DNA from: Smittium mucronatum
Lineage: Eukaryota; Kickxellomycota; Harpellomycetes; Harpellales; Legeriomycetaceae
Assembly (NCBI GenBank): GCA_001953115.1
Contig: LSSL01001065.1
Location: 3,825 to 36,606 of the forward strand
Reading direction: 5' to 3'
DNA: 32,782 nt
The notes beneath the pieces are model-generated. The model saw only the letters and a program-made list of their open reading frames with translations. It ran no database searches and was not told the DNA's origin. The translations under genes and the position numbers were made by a program. Position 1 is the first letter of the stretch; each line of letters begins with the position of its first letter. This document shows, piece by piece, positions 1-13,582 of the stretch.

Positions 1-1772
1 TTTTTTTTTTCAAATTAAGGACATATAACGTTGTGCATAAGATTTCGATTGAGTGTATTTGCCGTTATTTAAAAAAATCTATAGGCCAGTTGTAATTTAA
101 TCAATATATATTTTCGGAAAATTGGAAGACATATTAAATGATAATTAAATTAATTTTGAGTTTTTCTGAATGACTAATGAGTAGATTATACATTAGGTAA
201 AGGTTTTTTGGGCTGTGTAAAAAACGTTTATTAATCTAATTTTATAATGAATAAAAGTTTAATTATATTAATTTGGAATTAGGCGAGATTAGGAAGTGAA
301 ATTATCTGTGAATAAAAAAGCAATTGATTGTTAGTGAATTTATAGTAGTTTTCATGTGATTAGTTATTGGATAATATTATAACTTTCAGAATTGAGACTT
401 TTTTTATACCTAAAAGATTCAAAGATTCCATAGTACTTTTTTTTTCTAGTATTATACACGTGAAACTAACTTACGGGATGATCAATAAAATTATTTTAAA
501 TAATTTTAATCTTTAAATAATTTATTTTTTTGAGAATAATTTATAAAAATTAAATAAGTTGGGGTGTTAAAAGCATTATTTTATTTTCTAATATGATTTC
601 GTTTCTTTAAAAATTGATTTTTAGTCCTTTTAATCTAAATACATAACTTAATTATGATTGATTTGATTTTTTTTTTTTTGAAATTATATAAATTCATTAT
701 TCACATTCCCTGTATTTTCTTTCTCATTTTTAAAGTTAAATAAAATTCTGATCTTTTTTTTCCTGCTTACCCTATCCTCAACGCACATAATACATCCTTT
801 TCAAATTTTGTTTTAATCCACTCAAATAAAGGTCTAAACCTCTTTTTTTTGGCATATATAATTAATGATATACCCCATACTCTTTTAGGTAAGAAAATTC
901 AGCATTAGCTAAAATTACTATGAAAATGATTTTAATACAGATAGTTCCTATAATCCGCTTCCAAAAGACACCCCCTCCCCTTTTTTTATCTGAATAAATT
1001 TAGGATTTTAGGCATTTAATTTGCATTAAAATGCTATTTGTCATTCTTATTTAGAATAGGATGGTTTTCCGAAAAATATTTTCAAGTCATAAATTTCGAT
1101 TTTGTTTTTATTTTTAGATATATACTTGAAATTATCATGTTTTTATGAGTTTTAAATATCCTAAAAAACAAATATTTATAAATAGATATATTTATATGAT
1201 GAATAAAGATCACATTTATGTATTATTTTTCATTTTTAAATTCTATTAAATCTTGAATAAGTTTTTAAAAAACTCCCGTTCGTATTTAAATAAAAAATAT
1301 GTGTAAAATAAATTTCCTTCTAAAAAAAGAGTCGCAGAGTAGAATTTTTTTAAAAAAAAACAATAATTATTTAACCGTTTTTTTTGCAATTTGATTTTTT
1401 ATTAAAATTATATCTTTTTATTAATTGATTTTTTTTTGCATCAAATTAATTTTAATGATAAATTTAAAAGTAATATATATAAATCAGCCATTTCTTTCTA
1501 AATTATAATATTTTTATTGATATTTTTATAATAGAAAAATATAAACTTTATTATAAAGGGAGAATAATAAATCAGCGCTAAACTAATATTGAATTAAATA
1601 TCCCTTAAAATATTATACGATATAATAATATGTTTTGGATCAAATATCAACGAACCATCTACATTTATAAAAACAGAATATGTCCATAAATTCTTATTTA
1701 TAAGTTTTTTTTCAAAAAATTTTACCGAATATTTTTTAAAGATCTAAATCAAATAAATGAAAAGGCTTTACA

Positions 1773-1810
<38 letters not shown>
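1773..1810. repeat. Compound dinucleotide microsatellite (AT)7(GT)12
   Basis: Seven AT units (1773-1786) run directly into twelve GT units (1787-1810) with no interruption. A compound alternating purine-pyrimidine tract like this is slippage-prone and can adopt non-B DNA. Confidence 0.95.
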
Positions 1811-2521
1811 AAATTTTTACATATTTCCGTAATAAATATTTCTTTAAACAAAAATCCTTCATAAATATATTATAATTTATCCAAAATAAACTTTTAATTA
1901 TAAAATTAAGTCTTGAAACAAAAGATATAATCTTATAAAGACGATTATTTACGTTTAAATTATTAATATTTAATATAAATTAAATTAAATTTTTCAATAT
2001 ACATGTAGTTTTTCTGATAATAAACCCAAAGATACTTCCGCTTTCTTTTCTTCCTTCGAATATTTAAAAACAGTGTTTTAATCTAGAAAAAATAATTAAT
2101 TTTAAACCAAACTTCATATTATAGGGAAAAAATCACCTTACTAAAACCATTATTAACACATTTTTATCTTTATTTTTATTTTCTCAATCATTTTTTTAAA
2201 ATCTGATAAATAAAGTTAAAAATTAAGCCAAAATTTTGATCTGTAGAATGGAATTTTATATATTAAATTTAATATGGTTCATTAACATTTTACAATCAAA
2301 GTAACATTTTTTTCTGTTAATAATAAATTAAAAATATGATATTTAAGCTTTATAGGATAAGTATCCCTGATTATTAATAGGGGAAAAAATCGATTAAATT
2401 GTAAGTTTCGGTTTATAGATATACTTAACTTTTATAAATTCATCTTTAATTTAAGTTATTGTATTTCTTGAATGAAAATTTATTTTTAAAAGAAATTATG
2501 GAATTGAAATTAATAGATATC

Positions 2522-2551
2522 GATGAGATGAGATGATATGAGATGAGATGA
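2522..2551. repeat. Pentanucleotide tandem repeat (GATGA)6
   Basis: Six consecutive 5-bp units of GATGA with a single substitution (TATGA in the fourth unit). It is a short minisatellite-like tract inside the AT-rich desert. Confidence 0.85.
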
Positions 2552-4535
2552 ATATATTCGATATTTGAAATAAAAATATGTATTAAAGTCTAATATAAAA
2601 AGGGCCTAATATTCTTGGAATAAAATCAAAGAATCAATTCCATTTAATTCAAAAAATTAAATAAATTATCACCATTTTCATTTCCGGGGGAATAAATTTT
2701 ATTTTTCTGCTTTTTACTAGAATGATATTGCCAAAAAAGCCTCTAATAAAATTACTGCTTTTTCAATTAAATTTTGATAATTTAAATATAAAGGGATAAG
2801 AAAAAAAAGCCAGCAATTTACTTTTAAAAAATTCTTTATTACTTATATTCGGTTCATAACTAGGCATAATGCTATGCATAATTTGAAATGAATTTTTAGA
2901 ATTTTTTTAGATCTTATATTGTTACTCTTAGGGTCTAAATTAAGATAAAATCTTTTTATTTGAAAAATTTCAGGATTTTTCATAAAAAAAAGCTTCCATT
3001 AGAAAATAAGCCGCTAATAAAATTAAACCTGTAATTTTAACTTTTTTTGGTTTTTATCTCATTTATTAATTTTAAAACTTATTAAAAAAAATCATCACTG
3101 TGTTATATTATTAACAAAATTTCATGGCATAAAATGTATTTATACAAAATCAAAATTTAATAAATAAATAAAACAAAAATTACTTATGTGATAAATAAAC
3201 CATCTAGAAAAAAAATAGTTTTTTTATCACATAATGATCTGCAGTTGTTTTATTTGAGTTAAATGAAACATTATCTTTATAATTCTATATTTAATGAAAA
3301 CTTTTTTTCAGGCTATAACTTTTTGTAAAAATTAGTAATGAATAGACTTTTAAAGAAAGTGTGCAAATAAATTACTATATCTAAAGTTTTAAATAAGATT
3401 ATAGTGGCATATACTATAAAAATATGGGATAAGTAAACCGTAAAAGTATTAAAAATATAATATTTTTAAAAACTTCCCCAATCAAAAATAGATCAGAAAG
3501 ATATTTAAATCTCAAAAAAAAATCCAAAATCATTCACACTCGGAAATAATTTATTTATGAAAAAATATTTAATAAAAAAATCGCCACTATTCATATAAAC
3601 TTTGTTTCAACATCCTTATTATTACATATTTTTTTAAAAAATAATTTTATAGATTATTAAATGAAATGTTTCATATGTTTATTTATAATTAATTCTAGTC
3701 ATATAAAGTGAATTTGGTAAAAAATATAAATAATCCATTTTAAAGTGATTATAAAAACCCAAAATACATATATATATATGTTAATAATCCATCACATAAA
3801 AACAAAATGAAATATTTAACAAATAAAACAGTATATATCCTCCAATTTTCACTGATTTTATATAAGAAATATATATAATTAAAGTCACTTTTCTTATTGT
3901 TAAGATTATTTGCATAAACACGAGGTTTAATATAAAAAATCTCAATGATGATTTAAAATATCCTTTCTAATTTTTTTGAGAATCTTTTTAAAATGTTATT
4001 TATAAACCAAATAATACAAAATAAGTATTTTTCACATTATACTCATATTTTCCCTATTACAATTTGATATCCTAAAAACCCCAAGATTCTTTGATAAGTT
4101 TTTTATACTTTTATTTAGGCTAATTATATTTAATTTATGCTATTTTTTAGAAAATTTAACCCGATTAATATTATTATTTGCTTCAAAATATTATTTTTAA
4201 AAAAAAGTTTAAAAAACTTAATCTTTCAAAAGCCCCCGAATTTTCGGAACTAATTAAAATCAAAATTTTGACTATATTGTTATAAATAAATCATATATAT
4301 GACAAAATCTTTTTATTTGGCTTGAGATATTAGAAAAATATTGATTAATTTCATCAAAACTGTGGCTTAAGGTGAATGAGGATCCAAAAAAGATAATTTT
4401 GGTTATAGTTCAAAAAAAAAGTTCACATCAATATTAAATTTTTTTTAAACTTTAAAAGTATGATCTTTATTAAGTCTGCGTCATGAACTAAATCAAATTT
4501 TCTGACTATATCTTATTTATACAAATTAAATCCCA

Positions 4536-4826
4536 GTGATTTTATTTGTATATAATAATAGTTGCTTCATCTATCAATCATCACACTTATCTATTTTTTT
4601 TTCAATTTTAAAATTCGGTTTAAAACCATCAAAATTGATTATTGGGCTAGGATTGAACCTAGAAAAATACTCGCATGTTTTCAAACTTTTTTATTGGCTA
4701 TTATTAATAAAAAATAATCAAACAACTAATGTATTATCGATTTCATTTAAATTTAAATTAATGATATTGAAAGGGCAATTATTTTCTAATATAAAAAATG
4801 TAATTTTGATGTTTAAATGTTTTTAA
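4536..4826 (+). other. Open frame of unknown significance in a less AT-rich island
   Basis: A 96-codon frame without a stop. It begins at a GTG and has no ATG until its last quarter, so it is not a credible complete eukaryotic gene. The translation is hydrophobic and rich in Leu, Ile, Phe and Lys, with no domain I recognise. The DNA here reaches about 25-30% G+C in sampled lines against roughly 15% around it, so a stop-free run of this length is less expected by chance than elsewhere in the desert. A relic of an old coding sequence is possible; a functional gene is unlikely. Confidence 0.15.
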
Positions 4827-7140
4827 AATTAATTTCTGAAGAATAAGAGTATTTTATTTCAAGTTTTTGAACTACCAATAAAAAAAAAAGAGGGATTTTT
4901 TTCAAGTTGCAGAACTAAGGGGGTAAGGACTTAAGATTATCTTTAATTGAATTAGTGAAAAAATATCATTAAACCGGGTTTGCTTAATTTATGGATCTAT
5001 TTTCAATTACAATTAAAATTATTTTACGCTAATCCTATAATCATGATAAAGATATAAAAAAATCAACATTTTATTCAAAAAATATAAGTAAATAAAATTA
5101 TACTTGTATAAAAAATTAATTTTCTTTGTCCCTAATTAAAAAAAATGAAATATATATATGGTAAAGTTATTATATGATACTAATACGTATAAATCGATTT
5201 TTTAAACGATCAATATTAAAATTTATTTCAGTCATATGAAAAAATATAAAAAGCAAAATAAAAAAAGCAAAAATAATTTCTAAAAGTCAATTAATTTCCA
5301 TTAAAAATTATTTTCTGTAAATCAAGATCTTTATCTAAGCCAAGCCAAGCTTATATTAAATTCTATACATGGTATTTATTTTAAATCATTATATATTTTG
5401 GAAAAATAAGACAGTGATAATAAATTTTATTTTCATAATATTTGAAACATCCTATTTTATTAAAGTGATATAAAACTTCAGATTTATTTTATATTAATTA
5501 TTTTTTTTTAAGGGAATTAAATTTGAAGACGTAATAAAAAATTATACTATATAAACTCCATTTATTGAGGCTAATATTATGTGGAAATATTATTTTCTAA
5601 CTCTTTGTTTTCTAATTTGATATGAATATTAATATGTAACAAAAAGAGAATTAAGGGACACAATTTTATTAAATAAATTTTTATTTAATATAGTGAGATA
5701 CGCAATAGAAGCTAAAAAATAGTATTTTTCTGTAAAAGAAAGTCTCACTGGAGTTTTATATTATATGTTTCAAAAAAAATTGTGAAATAACAATATTATT
5801 TTATATTTATACCAACTATTATTTTTTAATAAAGATAGAACATAAGAAGATTAAAATTGGTTTTTAAAACTATGATTACAACAAATAATATAATTTTAGC
5901 ATGTGATTTTTGTTTTTTTAGATTTAAATATTTAAAAAAAAAAATTTGAAATTGCCTAATCCATTTTAGTGACATTATAAACATAAAACTGAAAAAAATA
6001 TCATTTTTCAATAGTATGAAAAAATGCTATAAATATTAACGGCAAACTTTTCCTATTACCAGACCAAAATTCGGTAATATAATCCTTATAAATTCTTGAA
6101 ATTTTTTTGAGTCTTTATAAGATTTTTTTTAATAAAATAATAAATACTCAAAAATATTAATAATTTGGCTTATTAAAAAAACAGATTTATTTCTCATTAT
6201 TTTATTTAATGATATTGATTTTTGAAAAAGGTATTATAAATAAAAAATTTCATTAAAAAAAATTATAAATTTTAGTTTTCGATTATTAACTTTTAAAATA
6301 AAGCTATGAATTTTTTTTGAGATTTTAAACTTGATTTTTTCTAAAATAATTTATAGATCATTTTTTTTAGAAAATAAACCCTGGATAAACTAAAAATCCG
6401 ACCTTAACTCCGATTAATATTTTTATCAATATTCTTGGAAAAAATAAAATTTATTAATTAAATTTTGCATTACTATCTAAAAAAATATTTTATAAGAACC
6501 AAGAAGCTATATACCTAACAGAAATAAAGCAGAAACGAATTTTTTTATTTGATTGGGGATTAATAAATGCAATAATTTTTATCTAAATAAAAATTATGTT
6601 TAAAAAACACCATAAAAATCCTTTTTTGATTGGTTTCCTTCTTTTTTATTAACCACATTTTCAAACACACCAAATTAAAAAAATTAAAATTAAAATTTAA
6701 TTTTATTAATTTATCGTTAACAAATTCACAACTATTGTTATTTTCTATATTTTCGAACTTATTCTGATATAAATAAATTGATATTAATATTAAAATGATT
6801 AGAAAATTCTTTAATTATATCTTATAAAAATATAATACAGAAAATTTTTGGGTTAAAATATATTATATATCACCTTGAAACAAATATGTGTCAAATCTCG
6901 ACCTTTTATTCTCAAAAAAAATAAAAATATAACCAAACGCTTTGTATTTTAAAAAAAAAAAAACTCTTTATGAAAAAAATTGAAAAAGAGTAGCATGCAT
7001 CTATAAATAATATGTAAAAAGGCTTTTGTTGGTTTTATCACTGATTTTTCTTTGAATTAATATGTTTTTTGTCTGGTAAAATCGTTTTTAATATTTTTTT
7101 GTGCATAAAATAGATGTGAAAATCCAGCCTAGCTTTATTA

Positions 7141-7170
7141 AATAATAATAATGGTAATAATAATAATAAA
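7141..7170. repeat. Interrupted AAT trinucleotide repeat
   Basis: Four AAT units, then an interrupting GGT triplet, then several further AAT units. Simple-sequence DNA in the desert. Confidence 0.85.
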
Positions 7171-9669
7171 TTGAGTTTATAATTTTTTAAATATTATTTA
7201 GAACAATAAATACTTTAATAAAAATTAACTAAAAATTCGAAAATACAGGCTAATAATTTTTTAAATCATTTCAGTAAATAATATGAATCAATTGATAAGA
7301 AATATCAAAGTGAGTTATAGTATAGGATGATATTAAATAACGAATTAAAATAAATAAATGAAATTCATTGTGGATTTTTTTTAAAAAAAAATTTCCCGAA
7401 TTTATACTTTAATTTATAAATAAAATTTCTAGTGAAATATGTATTATAGTCGTTCTTTATTATAGTTAATTTTTTTTCTTTACACAAATAAAAATGGAAT
7501 ATAATATTATTAGCTTAAAATATTCAAACTAGTTTATTTATCTGAAGAGAGTTTCAAATTTGATCTTTTATGGAATAGAAGCGCATATATTATTTAAATC
7601 ACAAATAATCAATATTATGGGATATTTTAGCTAATTTATTTATCATAAAAATAAAAAAACCCTGTTAAATTTCACTTTTTTAATCTTTTTAAGGAAAATT
7701 AATATATAAAAACCATTACTAAAAAAAGTATTGACATCGATATAGAACTAAATTATATAAATAATTACAACATAAATAATAATCCATGCTTTTTATATAA
7801 AGCAATAATCACCATTATTCCAAGATTAAAACATCTGAGGAATTTTTTTTTCATTATTTATTCTTCTTTTTTTACATATAAATGTTTATTTATAGTCCTT
7901 TTAAGCAGCGAACATAAACAGAATCTATACTCTATATTTCGATTTGGGTGTTCCAGTTTTATTTTTTAAAATTTAACCGTTAAATTTTTTTTTTTTATTC
8001 TGAGATGAAAAATATCTAAACACAAAATGGGTTTAAATGCAATATAATTATTATTTAGGGCTGAATTTTTAGCCTTAATTGCATTATTTTTCATTTTAAA
8101 CAAAATAAATTATAGAAAAAAAAATCAGAAAAACATTAAAAGTTAGTTTTTTTATTTTTTCAACTGATATAAAAAACTTTCTTTTAGATTATGGCTTTAA
8201 TGAAAATAAAATAAGTTCTTTCCATTTCTTTGGGTCAAAATTTTGTTTTTTTAACTTAATTTTTATTATTTTCAAACAGAAAATATATTTATTTTGAACT
8301 CTTATTAGATAATTAATGGCCTATTATATTTTTACCCTATTATAGGCCACTGGAAATAAATTTCTCTCGGTAAAATGCTATTTTTTAAAAAGAGCCTCTG
8401 TTACTTAAATGGAAGGTGATGAGGGATTTTTTTTCTAACAAATTTTACTGAAATATCGTTGATTGAATATACCCTGTATTTTTTTCAATATTTTTTAATT
8501 TATTTATAAGAATTATGTATTTTTCAGAGTTTCTAAACTTTTTATTTAACGCTATTTAGTTTGGATTACTAATTTTTAGATATATTTATAATTATTTATA
8601 ATATACTTGAAAACTTGAAAATATCAAGATTTTAGAGAAATAAATTATCATAAATTTAAAGGTGAAAATTTTTTAACCCTAAAAAGTATCATAATAAAAT
8701 AAAATTTAAATCTTATGATAAATATTAAATCACAAAAAAATTTGTAAAAAAATCGTTTGAAATAATAAATAAAATGAAGTAAATTGACAATTTTCTATCC
8801 CAAAAAAAAATTAAAAAAAATAAGATTATAATTATTAAAATAAAATATATATTTTTTCAAAAAAAAATAGTACTTATAAAATGATTTAATAATAATTTTC
8901 TATAACAAAAATCATAAAAAATTTATAATTTTTTTACTCGGTCTTTTTTTAATAATTCGAAAATATGATTTTTTTATTTCATTCATCAAAATATTTAATA
9001 TCGAGAAATGTAATACTGACGCTAAGTTAAAATCACCTCAAAATATCTTGGATCAAAATGAGTAAAAATCAAAAGAAATCTGGTATATATTAAGTAAATC
9101 TATATTTTCTAATTCATTCTCACTCCGAGATATTAGAATTTTTGACTCTGAGCTCTTATTAAAACTAATTTTGGCAAAAATAATCCAAGAAAGTGAATTT
9201 TTCCTTTCTATTCTGATATTTTATTAATTCGGAACGTATTATCTTTTAAAAAGAGTTCTTATAAGAGCCAAAATTTAAAATATAAATAGAGGTTTTATAA
9301 AGCCCATCTATTCTTGGTTTTTTTTAGAACTTCGGATTGAATTTCAATTATTATTAATAAAAAAACAACCCATTTAAAAAGGGTAGGGAATTTTTTTATT
9401 TGCAAGTTTGATTTTTTTAAACTTAATAAACTGAACATATCGTATATTGCTTATAAATTCTTTTGTGAGTATATTTTTTCGAATCGCCTGGAGACCATAC
9501 TGAAACTTTTTTCAAAAAATTTTTGTAATAGGTTATTAAAAATAAAAAATTATCAAAAATATTCTTTCCCGAATTTTTATTTCTGATAAAGGATATCCTT
9601 CATTAATAAAATGAGTATTATAATAAAACTAAAGGGATGATTTTCTAAAAAATAATTTACTGATATTAC

Positions 9670-9693
9670 AAATATTTAAATATTTAAATATTT
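9670..9693. repeat. Tandem palindromic octamer (AAATATTT)3
   Basis: Three exact head-to-tail copies of the self-complementary octamer AAATATTT. The whole block is a 24-bp perfect palindrome and could extrude as a hairpin. Confidence 0.9.
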
Positions 9694-9820
9694 AAGTAGA
9701 TTAATGAGTGTCGAAAATGGTATCATCTGATTTTTTTATAGCGGCAGAGGGGATGAGGGTGACAAATTTTTTTAAATTAGTTTTTATAACTTTTTATTAA
9801 CTTTAAAATAAATCTCCCGT

Positions 9821-9839
9821 AAAAAAAAAAAAAAAAAAA
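9821..9839. repeat. Poly(A) run of 19
   Basis: Nineteen uninterrupted A residues following CCCGT. The run could be the fossil tail of a retroposed sequence, but no target-site duplication or element body is evident, so plain homopolymer expansion is equally likely. Confidence 0.9.
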
Positions 9840-10683
9840 CTGATTTTTTTATGTCCTCTTAAAGTGTCCATCAGTTATTGATACTATGAAAAATCAAAAT
9901 CATGTTACTCCCATATTTTATTTATTATATAATAGTGAATTAAAGTGAGAGTCAATAGATATTAGAATTATTTCAATAATTATTAATAAGTATATATCAT
10001 TTTTTCAGAAAAATCTTAATTCAAATTTATGAATAGGGATTTTATTAGCTTAATATAAAATTTTAATGTCAGTTCTGCCTCAGATACCAATTATCTGGCA
10101 GTTATTGAAGGATATATATTAAATTATTTGGTAAAGAATATAATCGGATATTTTTCTTCCTTTTGGTTTTTTTCTTGAATATTTCCGGAAATATTAAGTA
10201 AAATTTTCTTAAAACGAATTTTAACTCTGAGATTTTACCAAAAATATTGTTAAGTGTATGGATATTTCTCTAAATAAAAGAAAAAGCCTATCTTTAAAAA
10301 GTAAATATACTTTTACTGTACCTCTGAAGATAAACAAAAAATAATAATAATATGTAATATTTAAAATGGCTTTATAAAATTTGGAATTTTTTCGATCAAT
10401 AGGTTTTCTTGAACGTAGATTTTTTTTCTAATAATTACAAATATTAAATTAATTTTTATACAAACTATTCATTAATTTGTTGAGCTGATATTATTAGGAT
10501 TTAAAACAAACAAAAATATGATTATATTTTGAATCTATTGGTGCTGTGAGTACTTTGCAATATTATTTTGGATTCAATAACTAAAAAAATTAATTTTGAC
10601 TATGTAATATTGTATAATATTATCTTCGACTTGGAATCAACCACTGAGGTACTATGAGAGTCAATATTTTTTCTTTATAGTTA

Positions 10684-10694
10684 GGGGGGGGGGG
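10684..10694. repeat. Poly(G) run of 11
   Basis: Eleven consecutive G residues in DNA that is otherwise mostly A and T. Runs this long are unexpected from local base composition and may be a sequencing-sensitive site. Confidence 0.9.
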
Positions 10695-12071
10695 TGATAT
10701 AGTAATTTCAAAATCTCTAAATACAAGTAAATTTGATCAAATAAAGATTAAATTTTTAAATTATCCACAAGATAAAAAAATCTAAATATAATTTTAGATT
10801 TTTGCGATATATACTAGTTTTTTACCGTATTTTCAAAAAAAAAAAATCGAATATTTTTTTAAAAAATATATTAAATTGTTTATCAGAGGGTATATATCAT
10901 ATTTTCTTGAAAATTTTTAATTAAACATATATATATACATATATATTCAGTGATTTTAGTTTTTCATATTTCAATAAAAATTCATAATAAAAAATATCAT
11001 TTTTTAAAAAACAGATTACGAAATCAAACATTAAAAAAAAATTATTCAAGCTAAAAATCTTGATAGAAGTTATTTCTTATTAAATAGCAAAAACTCCAAA
11101 CTTTTATCTAAATAATAACTGTTTTTTGAATTTTAGAAAATATGATTATGTTTTTCCATGGATACTACAATTTTTTACGTATATATATTTTACATGTTTT
11201 ATATATTATTTAGAATGTTTATAATAGCAATTTTTTAGCATCAGATATTATATTTTTTGAAAAAACAATAAAAATACTAGTTTTCTTTTTTCAAAAAAAA
11301 ATATCTAATTTTAAATTAGAGTAAAAGCACGATTTATATATTACAATTAATTTAGGATTATTAAGTGTTTTTTTTGGCAATTTTTTAATCTTTTTAAATT
11401 ATTTATTGGCATTTCATTTAAATATATAATTTATGACGATTAGAAAGCATATTTTCACTGATTTCTAAAACTAGATTTTTTTAAAAAAATTTATACTGCT
11501 ACATGATATAAAATCAAAAATTTACACAGATTATGCAGTTTTAATTTTATATTTTAATTTGTTTTTTTCCGTTTTATTTAAAAAATTTACTTTCCAGTAT
11601 CCAGAAAAAACGCTCAATTTGGATATTTTTCAATAATTCTGTTTCTTGGATAGATTATTTTTCTCCAATTTTTCAAATAAATGTATTAAGAGTTTTTTTA
11701 AATTAACCAAAGAAAAAGCCAATATCAAGAGTCCTTATTTTTTTGTGATTCTGTTTCTACTTTTATTATAAAAAATTATTATTTGGGAATCTCTGCTATA
11801 GCAGGATATATAAAGGATAATTTCATCATTAGATTATCCAAAATTACCTAAAAAAAATTCAATATACAAAAGTCGCAATTAAATAAGTGACCTATGTGAT
11901 AAACAGATTTATTTCAATAAAGCGAATCTTTTGATAATTTAATTAGTTATAACGAAAAAAATATATAATTTTCAATTAATGGGTTATAACATATACGAGG
12001 TTTTTATTAAATTACAAGATTTTTTTATTAAAATCGCGACATTTTGATTAGTGGAGGTCTATCTCAATATA

Positions 12072-12090
12072 CTTGTTTAATATAAACAAG
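12072..12090. repeat. Perfect hairpin, 8-bp stem and 3-nt loop
   Basis: CTTGTTTA at 12072-12079 and TAAACAAG at 12083-12090 are exact reverse complements around ATA. There is no coding context and no clear role. Confidence 0.85.
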
Positions 12091-12660
12091 ATTAAATTTA
12101 TCAATACATGGCATTTTTTCCAAAATTTGATCTAGCATTTAAAGAAGCACATTTAACACCAAAATTGAGTAATTTTAACATAATAACATACTATTTGAGA
12201 TAGTAAATATCATTTTAGTAAGAGATAAAATTATTGATAAATTTTACAACATATCAACATGAAATCAATAGAATTTTTGAGCCCAAAAGTAGTATCTTCT
12301 CTCAATAAGTCCTTTATAAATATGTTGGCTATAGATATCTATGTATATTAAAATAAAAGGTTCTTTAAAAAAATGAATTGTCTTTCTTTTCTGCACACTT
12401 TTAATTGGGAATAAGGTTTAGGATATCAAACAAAATATTGCAGAAATAAATATATAGGATATTTGAAGTTTTTAAATGAGGTTTATTATTTTAATTGAAT
12501 GGTGAGATTGGTTCAATATCTCTAAGTAAAGAAGGAAGAAGTGACTTGAAAGGCATGAGTTTGCTTATCGCTTATTGTGTCATTAATATCTTTAGTACTC
12601 ATTAACCCATAATAATTTAAAATAGATTTAATACGGTTAAATGGTTTTTTTCATCAAAAG

Positions 12661-12772
12661 CTGGAAAAAATAGATGGAACCTGAATAATTACGCAAAATC
12701 GGGAAAATATGCACATAATCTAGTTTTAACCAGTCATTTTTGCCCGCAGATTTCGAGAAAATTTCGCAAAAA
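12661..12772 (+). repeat. Left arm of a 112-bp inverted repeat pair
   Basis: This arm aligns without a gap to the reverse complement of 13162-13273 over about 112 positions, with roughly 76% identity by hand count. Both arms open outermost with CTGGAAAAA and share blocks such as CGCAAA, GGNAAAATA, AATCTA and ATTTTTG. An ungapped match of that length cannot come from low complexity alone. The arms enclose 389 bp with no recognisable gene. The best reading is the diverged termini of a foldback or TIR-type element, or an old inverted duplication. No clear target-site duplication was found. Confidence 0.75.
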
Positions 12773-13161
12773 ATTATGCGCACATTATTGAACAGTTTTT
12801 TTTGGTTTCATTCATTCATTAACTGATCCAAAAAATGACTTTTGATTTCTTAATCTATTCTGGGATCCAGAAATAAACTGAAACCCTGTTTTTGCTAATT
12901 ACCATTTTCTATTTAACGATTAAATTGGGTTTATTTAATTATTGGGATTTATAATAAACCAAACGTATTAATTATAGGGCAGAGATAGCTATAATTTAAC
13001 CACTTGTCCTGAAAGAGCAAAAATGTGACATATCTATTTGATAAATTCTTTATGAAATAACGAAAGAATCACTTTTATAAAATATTATTGGAAATTTATT
13101 ATAGCCGAGGTTGTGTTTTAGAAAAAAGCAAAAGAATAACCAAAGTTTTTATTACAAAAAA

Positions 13162-13273
13162 ATTTTGCGGAATTTTTTTGAAATTTGTTGACAAAAATAA
13201 CTGGAAAAAAGTAGATTCTACACTTATTTTCCAGGATTTGCGGAAATTTCCAGGTTTTATATAATTTTTCCAG
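13162..13273 (-). repeat. Right arm of a 112-bp inverted repeat pair
   Basis: The reverse complement of this stretch matches 12661-12772 without gaps at about 76% identity by hand count. Inside the arm is a smaller hairpin: CTGGAAAA (13201-13208) pairs with TTTTCCAG (13227-13234). A further TTTTCCAG closes the outer end at 13266-13273. Together the two arms form a 613-bp structure that could fold into a long imperfect hairpin if transcribed. Confidence 0.75.
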
Positions 13274-13582
13274 ACTTTGTCTACCGATTAACGCCATCCA
13301 ATTTGATACATTTGCCCATTTTTAGTAAATAAATCGAATTTGAGAATTTCGAAGATCCGTCTATAACGGTGATCTTTTTAAAAATATAAAGTAAATAATT
13401 TAAAAAAAGCCCGTATATAGGTAAATTGTGTATATTTCGATTAAACCACAATATTGAGATGTACTTCCGTTCATAAATCAACGCGATTTATAGAAAATAA
13501 TACCGATAGTTTAGAGAAGATCCCGTGTATCGATATATCCTATTAATTGATAATAGCCTAGTCTTTTCGATATTAAACTATT

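Larger units (their letters stand above)
1..11700. other. AT-rich gene desert
   Basis: No gene can be supported in this stretch. Sampled 60-base lines counted by hand hold roughly 4-11 G+C each, apart from a few richer islands. Open frames are short and broken and show no recognisable domain on either strand. Visible contents are long A and T runs, simple repeats, and small perfect palindromes such as a 12-bp one at 11793-11804 and a hairpin at 10075-10101. It could be a decayed repeat compartment, a subtelomeric or pericentromeric block, or ordinary AT-rich spacer. The right boundary is gradual, about 11.7-12.3 kb. Confidence 0.7.

Noticed and set aside
4647..4662. tRNA T-arm-like hairpin (minus-strand CTAGG-TTCAAT-CCTAG)
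   Set aside because: The loop is 6 nt, not 7, and no matching acceptor, D or anticodon arms were found at the right distances.
10524..10660. Possible 106-bp tandem duplication around two CAATATT sites
   Set aside because: The match needs several gaps and falls mostly on AT-rich bases; not distinguishable from background.
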